Shown: positions 5,984 to 11,969 of the stretch, in pieces
How the letters are laid out: the number at the start of each line of letters is the position of its first letter
How positions within the stretch are numbered: position 1 is the first letter of the stretch
Assembly: GCA_964638815.1 (NCBI GenBank)
Contig: CAZXBB010000395.1
Location: forward strand, 1-13,435
DNA from: CAZXBB01 sp964638815
Lineage (GTDB): Bacteria > Planctomycetota > Phycisphaerae > Phycisphaerales > SM1A02
Direction of reading: 5' to 3'
DNA: 13,435 bases
The notes under the pieces: generated by a model
Database searches by the model: none
Seen by the model: only the letters and a program-made list of their open reading frames with translations
Told to the model about the DNA's origin: nothing
Translations under genes and position numbers: made by a program

Positions 5984-6795
5984 CAGAGCGAACGCGCCGC
6001 AGGGCCGTCGTACGCGTGGTTGACCGGGTCGATCCGGCGCATCGGCTTCTCCCGTGTCTGCTCCTCGCGCACGTGCGCGATGAGCCCGGCGCAGCGGGGG
6101 ATCATGAAGAGCCCGTTCATCACCTCCGGCTCGAAGCCGAGGTCAGCGAGGATCGCCCCGATCGCGCCGTCCACGTTGATCGGCAGCGGCCTGCCCCGCG
6201 CCGCGAACACGCACTCGATCGCGCGGGCCGCTTCGCCGTGACGCCCGCTGACGCCCGCCTCGTCCGCGAGCGCGAACAGCCGCGCGGTGCGCGGATCAGC
6301 GGTGTGCACGCGATGCCCGAAGCCCGCGACGCGGCGGCCCGTCGCCTTGTACGCCTCAATCACCCCGGCCGCGGCGTCGTCCGCGCTCTCGCCGTCGTCC
6401 ATCCGCGCGACGACCTCCGCGAGCGTCCGGGCGCAGTCCTCCATCGCGCCGCCGTGGTGCCGGTTGATCGACATGATGCCCGCGGCGACCGCGGCGCTCA
6501 GGTTCGCGCCGGTCGAGGCGACGGTGCGGGCCGCGAGCGCGGACGGCGGCGTCGCGCCGTGGTCCACACCGGCGACGAGGATCGCGTCCATGAGCGCGGC
6601 GACCTTCGACGCGGGCATCTCGCCGCGCAGCACGAGATAGACGACCGCGCCGAAGCTCGCGCGGCCCATGAGGCCCGCGATGTCGTAGCCGCGCACCCGC
6701 ACGTGGTTCGGCTCGATCTCGGTGATCGCGGTCTTCCACGGTTCGGTCTTCCGGGCTTCGGTCTTCCAGGCTTCGGTCTTCCGGGCTTCGGCCAT
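5983..6795 (-). CDS. Citryl-CoA lyase-like protein (citrate synthase superfamily)
   Basis: A 270-residue protein, far shorter than citrate synthase (about 430), the size of stand-alone citryl-CoA lyase. Catalytic residues align with the superfamily: H79 in GVDHGATPPSA, H161 in GFGHRVHTADPR and D209 in PINVDGAIGAIL, which match the three residues of the lyase domain of ATP-citrate lyase. HHGGA at 113-117 matches the citrate-synthase loop histidine. MNGLFMIPRCAGLIAH resembles the corresponding C-terminal helix of ATP-citrate lyase. The expected reaction is citryl-CoA to acetyl-CoA plus oxaloacetate, or the reverse. The gene follows the CoA-ligase small subunit by 18 bp, with a GAGGAG site 9 nt before the ATG, and overlaps the acetyltransferase gene. 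Residues 1-22 are a repeat-derived extension; the conserved part begins near KTAITEIEPN. Another C-C lyase or synthase substrate cannot be excluded. Confidence 0.85.
   Translation of the reverse strand: MAEARKTEAWKTEARKTEPWKTAITEIEPNHVRVRGYDIAGLMGRASFGAVVYLVLRGEMPASKVAALMDAILVAGVDHGATPPSALAARTVASTGANLSAAVAAGIMSINRHHGGAMEDCARTLAEVVARMDDGESADDAAAGVIEAYKATGRRVAGFGHRVHTADPRTARLFALADEAGVSGRHGEAARAIECVFAARGRPLPINVDGAIGAILADLGFEPEVMNGLFMIPRCAGLIAHVREEQTREKPMRRIDPVNHAYDGPAARSL
6729..6788. repeat. 15-bp tandem repeat, 4 units, at the start of the citryl-CoA-lyase-like gene
   Basis: Four adjacent 15-bp units of the form CGGTCTTCCGGGCTT, in frame, encode the (A/P)(R/W)KTE-type repeats of residues 3-22. 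The extension precedes the conserved fold and looks like a local slippage expansion of the first codons. Confidence 0.9.
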
Positions 6796-6804
6796 GCGTC
6801 CGCA

Positions 6805-6810
6805 CTCCTC
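6805..6810 (-). promoter_or_regulatory. Shine-Dalgarno site for the citryl-CoA-lyase-like gene
   Basis: GAGGAG on the minus strand lies 9 nt before the ATG at 6795, in the 18-bp gap after the CoA-ligase small subunit. It supports this ATG, and so translation of the repeat-encoded N-terminal extension. Confidence 0.65.
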
Positions 6811-6813
6811 TCC

Positions 6814-7731
6814 TCAGGCGTTGATCCGCTCGAGCGCCGCGAGCGTGGCGTCCGGCAGGTCGCCGAACCCCGCGACCACCGTCGCGCCCGCGTCCGTCAG
6901 CGCCTTCACCTTCCCCGCGTGCGTGCCGCGGTCGCCCTCGATGATCGCGCCGGCGTGGCTGAACCGCGTCCCCTCGCGCGCCGCTTTGCCGCCGATGTAC
7001 GCGACGACCGGCTTCGTGACGCGCCCCGCCGCGAGGTGGTCGGCGAGACGCTCCTCCTGGGAGCCGCCGATCTCGCCAAAGACGACGATCGCGTCCGTCT
7101 CCGCGTCGTCCTGCATCAGGAGCGCGACGTCGGGGATCGGCAGGCCCACCACGCTGTCGCCCCCGACGTGCACGAGCGTGCTCAGGCCCATGCCGCGACG
7201 CGAGAGGTAATACCCGCACGAGCTCGTCATGCCGCCGGAGCGAGAGATCACGCCGACCGTCATCCCCGGCTTCGGCTCGCTGAACCACTCGCGCGCCGAC
7301 GACGCGCGGCCGCCGATCATCCCGAGCACGCCCTTGCCGGGGCTGATGACGCCGAGCGTGTTGGGTCCGACGAACCGCGCGCCGCGCGTTTCCGCCGCGT
7401 GCGCGATCGCCATCGCGTCCCACAGCGGCACGCGGTCCGGCACGAGCACCAGGAGCTTCACGCCCGCCTCGATCGCCTCCACCGCCGCGCCCTTCACGAG
7501 CGCGGCCGGCACGAACACGACCGAGATGTCGATGCCGCCGGTCGCGTCCACGGCCTCGGCGACCCGGTCGTAGACCGGCACGCCCTCCACGTCCTGGCCT
7601 GCCTTGCCCGGCGTGCAGCCCGCGACCACCCGCGTGCCGAACTCGCGCATGAGCGCCGTCCGCGCGCGGCCTTCGCGCCCGGTGATGCCCTGGACGAGCA
7701 CGCGTTTCGTGCTGTCGATGATGACCGCCAT
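6814..7731 (-). CDS. Succinyl-CoA-synthetase-alpha-like subunit, candidate citryl-CoA synthetase small subunit
   Basis: A 305-residue protein, typical of SucD-type alpha subunits (about 290-310). The first 125 residues form the CoA-binding Rossmann domain (STKRVLVQGITGREG, ending RFVGPNTLGVISPGKGVLG). The ligase domain follows, with TVGVISRSGGMTSSCGYYL, VHVGGDS, VVFGEIGGSQEE and the phosphohistidine loop FSHAGAIIEGDRG; H259 is the expected phosphorylated histidine. The start at 7731 is chosen because the family begins here and because its ATG shares one base with the upstream stop (TGATG), implying coupling. With the ATP-grasp subunit it should form an acyl-CoA from a carboxylic acid, ATP and CoA. 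The neighbouring lyase points to citrate as substrate; succinate or malate are the alternatives. Confidence 0.9.
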   Translation of the reverse strand: MAVIIDSTKRVLVQGITGREGRARTALMREFGTRVVAGCTPGKAGQDVEGVPVYDRVAEAVDATGGIDISVVFVPAALVKGAAVEAIEAGVKLLVLVPDRVPLWDAMAIAHAAETRGARFVGPNTLGVISPGKGVLGMIGGRASSAREWFSEPKPGMTVGVISRSGGMTSSCGYYLSRRGMGLSTLVHVGGDSVVGLPIPDVALLMQDDAETDAIVVFGEIGGSQEERLADHLAAGRVTKPVVAYIGGKAAREGTRFSHAGAIIEGDRGTHAGKVKALTDAGATVVAGFGDLPDATLAALERINA

Positions 7732-9266
7732 CAGGCCGCCGCTCCCGCCGGGGCCGCCCCGGGCATCGCGAGGTCCACGAAGAGCACGGGCCTGCCCGCG
7801 CGGCGGCACTCGATCTCGCACGCGATCAGCTCGGAGTCCTTGTTCCGCACCGCCTCGGAGTCGACCGCCGGCGCCGGCCTGCCGTTCGCGTCGGCTTCGA
7901 GGAGCCCCGCCGCGTGCTTCACGACCAGCCGCGTGGTCTCGGCGTCGCAGCGCTCGGCGTCGATCCATACACGCCCGCCGTCGATCGCGAAGCTCGCCGC
8001 GCCCGCCGCGCCGACGAACGCGGGCACGCGACGCGTCATGGCTGCGGCGCGCCCCCCCGACTCAGCGACGAGCGTCGCGAACCGCCGCGCGCAGAACGCC
8101 GGCGTGTCGTCCTTCCTGTACCCCTCGACGGTCGCGGGGAGGTCGCGGCACGCGTCCTCGAGGATCTCGACCGCGCGGTCCTCGCTGTTGCCGCCGAGCC
8201 GCAGCACCGCCGGGATCGCGAGGTTCATCTCGATGAACGCCTTCGCGAGCCCGTACGCCGAGTGGAACTGCTCCTGGCTCGCCACGCCGCTGCCGGAGCC
8301 GAAGTAGCCGGTCAGACCGGGCTGGGCGAGGATGATCCGCGCCGCGCGGTACACCTTCGCCGCCGACGGGTTGCCGGAGGTGTCGCAGAAGTTCGCCAGC
8401 GTGAAGCCCTCGTTGGTCACCGCGTCCATCGACATCATCGATCCGCCGCCGCCGGCGCCGTGGAAGCCGACGAGCCCCTTCGACTGCGCCGCACCGTCGG
8501 TCGGGAGCTGCGCGAAGTAGAACGTGCCGCGGTGGTCGTCCGCCTCGACCTGGTAGGCGATGCGCTCGAGATCGGTCGCGGGATGATCAAGCTCGCGGGC
8601 GATCGCGATGCCGAGCTCGGGATGCCGGAACACCGCGTAGTCGTCGATCGTCATGCGGCAGTCCGCGGCGACGACGCGGCCGTCCTTCGTGATGACGAGC
8701 GGGTTCACCTCGAGCGATCGCGCTTCGACGTCACGGGCGAGCGCGACGATCCGCGCGATCGCGCCGGCGACCTCGTCGTGACGCGCGGCGTCGATGCCGG
8801 CCGCACGCAGCACGCCGCGCACGAGGCCGTCGTCAACGCCGTCCACCACGCTCACCGGCAACCGCGCGACGCTCGCCGCCCGGTCCTCGATGCCGGTGCC
8901 GCCCGCCGCGTCGAGCAGAAGGACGGGCGCGCGGGCGGCGTCGTCGATCGAGAGCGAGACGAAGAGCTCCCGGTCGAAGTCGATGACCTCCTCGACCAGG
9001 ACCTCCGTCACCGGGAAGTTGCCGAACGTCATCGCAAGCAGGTCCCGGGCGCGCTCCGCCGCCTCGTCGGCGTCGTCCACGAAGAAAACGCCGCCGCGCG
9101 ACCTCCGCCCCGTGATCCACGCCTGGACCTTCATCACCGCGCGCCCGCCGATCGTGGCGATCGCCGCCCGCGCCTCCTCCGGCGTGCGCGCGACGACGCC
9201 GCGCGGCACCGCGATGCCCCGTTCGCGGAGCAGGCTCTTGCCCTGGTATTCGTGGAGTCGCGCCAT
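7731..9266 (-). CDS. ATP-grasp CoA-ligase large subunit (SucC-like), candidate citryl-CoA synthetase / ATP-citrate lyase beta part
   Basis: A 511-residue protein beginning MARLHEYQGKSLLRERGI, the SucC-type start. The ATP-grasp domain covers about 1-240: K46 in MKVQAWITGRRSRGGV, LVEEVIDFDRELFVSLSID, and the metal-binding EVNPLVITKDG (from E186) with AADCRM at 201-205. The CoA-ligase domain covers about 255-395: MDAVTNEGFTLANFCDTSGN, GYFGSGSGVASQEQF and AVLRLGGNSEDRAVEIL. SucC is about 390 residues; here some 115 extra residues (about 397-511) follow that I do not recognise. It begins 7 bp after the membrane-protein stop and is coupled to the small subunit. It should bind ATP and phosphorylate the partner histidine. 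Citrate as substrate is inferred from the lyase gene downstream. A small-molecule thiokinase for another acid is the alternative. Confidence 0.88.
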   Translation of the reverse strand: MARLHEYQGKSLLRERGIAVPRGVVARTPEEARAAIATIGGRAVMKVQAWITGRRSRGGVFFVDDADEAAERARDLLAMTFGNFPVTEVLVEEVIDFDRELFVSLSIDDAARAPVLLLDAAGGTGIEDRAASVARLPVSVVDGVDDGLVRGVLRAAGIDAARHDEVAGAIARIVALARDVEARSLEVNPLVITKDGRVVAADCRMTIDDYAVFRHPELGIAIARELDHPATDLERIAYQVEADDHRGTFYFAQLPTDGAAQSKGLVGFHGAGGGGSMMSMDAVTNEGFTLANFCDTSGNPSAAKVYRAARIILAQPGLTGYFGSGSGVASQEQFHSAYGLAKAFIEMNLAIPAVLRLGGNSEDRAVEILEDACRDLPATVEGYRKDDTPAFCARRFATLVAESGGRAAAMTRRVPAFVGAAGAASFAIDGGRVWIDAERCDAETTRLVVKHAAGLLEADANGRPAPAVDSEAVRNKDSELIACEIECRRAGRPVLFVDLAMPGAAPAGAAA

Positions 9267-9273
9267 CGCCGCC

Positions 9274-10116
9274 TCAGCCGGTGGCCGTCTTCACCGCGCC
9301 GTGCTCCTCCTCGTGGTGCAGGAACGACTTCGCCCAGCCGAGCCCCATCGCGACGCCGAGCAGCGAACCGGCCGCGTAATCGACCGGCATCGGCATGATG
9401 AGGGCGCCCGCGCGATCGGCGACCATCGCCTCGCGGAGCGGCTCGCTGAGGGCGGCCGCCCCGATGACGTGCCCGATCGCGCCGAAGAGGACGGGCGTCG
9501 CGAAGATCAGGACCGGCTGCACGTGCGGCGCGAGGATCCGCCCGACGAGACCCGCCGCCATGCCGCCGCAGAACACGGCGCCGATGACCTGCCCCTTGTC
9601 GTCGGACTGGGCGATCAGCCAGACGGCGGGGAGCACGAGCGCCCCGGCCGCGGCGGACTTGAACGCGTCCGCGCTGAAGAACGGGCTCGGCGCGACGCCC
9701 GGCTGCGCGGGATGGACGTCGGGGAGCGGGCCGGACACGCGGAACAGAACGACGACGGCGGCCAGAACCAGCCCCGACCAGACGACAGTCTCGATCGCGA
9801 CGGCGGTGAGCGAGCCGGTGAACGCGATCTCGTGAACGGACTCGAGCCGCCAGGTGAACCCGAAGAGCCCCCCGCCCATCACGAACGCGCCGACGACGGT
9901 GTTGCACACCCGCCCCGCGATGCATCCGAGGAGGAGTGACGCGACGAGCACCGCGATCGCCGCCACGCCGGCGCGCCCGAGCGACACGGCCTCGAAGACG
10001 CCCGGGCCGAGCTCGCCGCGCGAGGACATGAGCATGGGCGCGCACATGCCGCCGATGGTGGCGCCGAGCGCGAACGTGGTCACAAGGACGATGTTCTGGA
10101 TCGTGGCCTTGAGCAT
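9274..10116 (-). CDS. Polytopic inner-membrane protein of unknown function
   Basis: A 280-residue protein with about seven to eight hydrophobic segments (near residues 8-30, 48-70, 75-90, 103-126, 154-170, 176-194, 200-222 and 240-262). A hydrophilic loop at about 127-152 is rich in proline, and the C-terminal tail is charged (HHEEEHG). Small-residue-rich helices (GATIGG, GGGLFG, GAIGHVIGAA) suggest tight packing, as in transporters, but no family motif is recognised. The ATG at 10116 has a TATACT element 9 nt upstream and no Shine-Dalgarno. It is the first gene of the operon, 7 bp ahead of the CoA-ligase large subunit. Carriage of a tricarboxylate or dicarboxylate would fit this context but is only a guess. 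Confidence 0.75.
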   Translation of the reverse strand: MLKATIQNIVLVTTFALGATIGGMCAPMLMSSRGELGPGVFEAVSLGRAGVAAIAVLVASLLLGCIAGRVCNTVVGAFVMGGGLFGFTWRLESVHEIAFTGSLTAVAIETVVWSGLVLAAVVVLFRVSGPLPDVHPAQPGVAPSPFFSADAFKSAAAGALVLPAVWLIAQSDDKGQVIGAVFCGGMAAGLVGRILAPHVQPVLIFATPVLFGAIGHVIGAAALSEPLREAMVADRAGALIMPMPVDYAAGSLLGVAMGLGWAKSFLHHEEEHGAVKTATG

Positions 10117-10125
10117 GGGGCGACG

Positions 10126-10131
10126 AGTATA
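10126..10131 (-). promoter_or_regulatory. -10 element of a probable leaderless promoter for the five-gene operon
   Basis: TATACT on the minus strand ends 9 nt before the ATG at 10116, so transcription would begin within about 2 nt of the start codon. The sequence between them (CGTCGCCCC) contains no Shine-Dalgarno. No clear -35 hexamer is visible. Confidence 0.5.
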
Positions 10132-10203
10132 GCGGCTCGGGGCCCGGGGCTTGCGGCGGGGCGGCTCCGCGGGACGGCGGTGGCCCGGGGCGCCCGGCTT
10201 CTC

Positions 10204-10212
10204 TGCTATCGT
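10204..10212 (+). promoter_or_regulatory. Extended -10 element of a probable leaderless promoter for the ammonia-lyase gene
   Basis: TGCTATCGT, a TGn extension followed by TATCGT, ends 6 nt before the ATG at 10219, which places the expected transcription start at or next to the start codon. No Shine-Dalgarno is present. Together with the minus-strand element at 10126-10131 it forms a compact divergent promoter region of 102 bp. Confidence 0.45.
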
Positions 10213-10218
10213 GCCGCG

Positions 10219-11733
10219 ATGCCCGCGCCCGAACTCGTCCTCGCTACCGGCCCGATCACGATCGACGAAGTCGCCGACGTCGCCCGACGCGGGCGATCCG
10301 TCGCGCTCGGCGACGCCGCGCTGGCGGCCGTCGCGGCGTCGCGGGCCATCGTCGAAGAGGGGGTGGACTACGCCCGTCCCCTCTACGGCATCAACCCGGG
10401 CTTCGGCTCGTTCGCGCAGATCCGCATCGAGCTCGGGCGTCTGCGCGACACGCAGCTCAACCTCATCCGGTCGCACGCGGCGGGCGTCGGCGCGCCGCTG
10501 CCGGAGGAGGTCGTTCGCGCGATGATCGTCATCCTCGCGGCGAGCCTCGCCCGCGGGCGCTCCGGGGCGCGGGTCGAGCTGGTCGACGCGCTGCTCGCCC
10601 TGCTGAACCGCGGCGTCACGCCGGTCATCCCGTCGCGCGGCTCGGTCGGGGCTTCGGGCGACCTCGCCCCGCTCGCGCACCTCGCGCTCGTGCTGGTCGG
10701 CGAGGGGGAGGCGACGTACGGCGACCGGCGTCTCGTCGGCGGCGAGGCGCTCGCGGCGGCGGGCCTGACGCCGGTCCGCCTCGAGCCGAAGGAGGGGCTC
10801 GCGCTCATCAACGGGACGCACCTCATGGCCGCGATCGGCGCGCTCGCCCTCGCGGACACCGACCGCCTCACCGACGCCGCGCTCCGCGCGGCCGCGATGG
10901 CGATCGACGCGTGCCGCGCGACCGACGCGTTCCTCGACCCGCGTCTGCACGCGGCCCGGAACCAGCCCGGACAGCAGCGCGTCGCCGCGACGCTCGCCGC
11001 GCTCCTCGCCGGCTCGCAGATCCTCGAGGCCCACAAGGAGAACGACCCGCGCGTGCAGGACCCCTACTCGCTCCGCGCCGCGCCGCAGGTGATGGGCGCC
11101 GTGCTCGACACGATCGACCACGTGCGCGGCGTCTTCACGCGTGAGCTGGGCGGCGTCACGGACAACCCGCTCGTCTTCGACGAGACGCCGCGCGTCGTCA
11201 GCGGCGGCAACTTCCACGGCATGCCGCTGGCGATCGCGCTCGACATGCTCACCGTCGCCCTCGCGCATCTCGCCGGCATCGCGGAGCGCCGCACCTACTG
11301 GCTGCTCGCCGCGGTGGACAGCGAGAACCCGGTCAGCCCGTACCTGAGCCCGGAGCCCGGCCTGCTGAGCGGCCTCATGATCACCCAGTACACCGCCGCC
11401 GCGTGCTGCAACGAGCTCCAGACACTCGCGACGCCCGCGAGCGTCGGCAACATCCCGACCGCCGCCGAGATCGAGGACTACAACTCGATGGGCGCGACCG
11501 CCGCGCACCAGGCGCGGGCGGCGATCGACCTCGCGACGAGCGTGATCGCGATCGAGCTGCTCGTCATGGCTGAGGCGATGGAGTACCAGCGTCCGCTGAA
11601 GAGCGGCGCCGGCGTCGAGCGGACGTACGAGACGGTGCGCAGCGTCGTGCCGCGTCTCACCGACGACCGCCCGCCGGCGCCGGACATCGCCGCGGTGGAG
11701 CGCCTGATCCGGGAGGGCGCGTTCGCCGCGTAG
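10219..11733 (+). CDS. hutH: Aromatic amino acid ammonia-lyase, histidine ammonia-lyase type
   Basis: A 504-residue protein, the usual length for bacterial histidine ammonia-lyase. The Ala-Ser-Gly triad that cyclises to the MIO electrophile is at 145-147 (SRGSVGASGDLAPLAHLAL). Other landmarks are the catalytic tyrosine loop PLYGINPGFG (Y56), INGTHL, QDPYSLRAAPQVMGA and GGNFHGMPLAIALD. The substrate-selectivity pair is S85-H86 (IRSHAAG), as in histidine lyases rather than the HL or FL of tyrosine or phenylalanine lyases. The reaction would be L-histidine to urocanate plus ammonia. The common QEDH motif reads IEDY (418-421): the glutamate is kept but the histidine is not. No other hut gene is in the window, so the substrate is less certain than the fold. 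I chose ATG 10219 over upstream in-frame codons because the conserved region begins there and a -10 element sits just before it. Confidence 0.88.
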   Translation: MPAPELVLATGPITIDEVADVARRGRSVALGDAALAAVAASRAIVEEGVDYARPLYGINPGFGSFAQIRIELGRLRDTQLNLIRSHAAGVGAPLPEEVVRAMIVILAASLARGRSGARVELVDALLALLNRGVTPVIPSRGSVGASGDLAPLAHLALVLVGEGEATYGDRRLVGGEALAAAGLTPVRLEPKEGLALINGTHLMAAIGALALADTDRLTDAALRAAAMAIDACRATDAFLDPRLHAARNQPGQQRVAATLAALLAGSQILEAHKENDPRVQDPYSLRAAPQVMGAVLDTIDHVRGVFTRELGGVTDNPLVFDETPRVVSGGNFHGMPLAIALDMLTVALAHLAGIAERRTYWLLAAVDSENPVSPYLSPEPGLLSGLMITQYTAAACCNELQTLATPASVGNIPTAAEIEDYNSMGATAAHQARAAIDLATSVIAIELLVMAEAMEYQRPLKSGAGVERTYETVRSVVPRLTDDRPPAPDIAAVERLIREGAFAA

Positions 11734-11783
11734 CGTCGGTCCGCGCCTCATGGTCTGCGCCACCCCTGTCCTGCGGGCCGCCT

Positions 11784-11827
11784 GCACTTGTGGTCCGGGG
11801 GTCTCGTCTCGCCCGCACCACAAGTGC
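11784..11827. terminator. Long hairpin downstream of the ammonia-lyase gene
   Basis: GCACTTGTGGT (11784-11794) and its perfect reverse complement ACCACAAGTGC (11817-11827) form an 11-bp stem. A C-C mismatch and four more pairs (CGGG with CCCG) follow, with a 12-nt loop. It starts 50 nt after the lyase stop in a convergent spacer. There is no T-tract on either side, so a rho-independent terminator is not certain; an operator or transcript-stabilising hairpin is possible. Confidence 0.55.
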
Positions 11828-11907
11828 CGAGGATGCCTGCATCATGAGAGGGCCGCACGCCCTCCCGCGCCGGTTCGTCCTCACGCGGACTGAGTCGCCT
11901 GCGATAG

Positions 11908-11929
11908 CCCGAGCACCGCGCCGCTCGGG
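11908..11929. terminator. Hairpin downstream of the beta-helix gene
   Basis: CCCGAGC (11908-11914) pairs with GCTCGGG (11923-11929) around an 8-nt loop. It lies 41 nt beyond the stop of the minus-strand beta-helix gene in the same convergent spacer. There is no T-tract. It may terminate or stabilise that transcript. Confidence 0.45.
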
Positions 11930-11969
11930 TCGCGCGGCCGGCGTCCCGTCTCCCAGCGCGGTGTGACGG

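Noticed and set aside
7732..7968. Upstream start for the CoA-ligase small subunit (384 residues)
   Set aside because: The additional 79 residues are arginine-rich and overlap the large-subunit coding sequence. The family's normal N-terminus starts at 7731 with a TGATG junction.
6016..8307. A 763-codon plus-strand open frame opposite the lyase and CoA-ligase genes
   Set aside because: Low-complexity arginine-rich translation without domain signals; it is a shadow of three well-supported minus-strand genes.
10117..11823. Upstream extension of the membrane-protein frame to an 849-residue protein
   Set aside because: The extra part lies antisense to the ammonia-lyase gene and is Arg/Asp/Glu/Val-rich. 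The hydrophobic protein begins at ATG 10116, right after a -10-like element.
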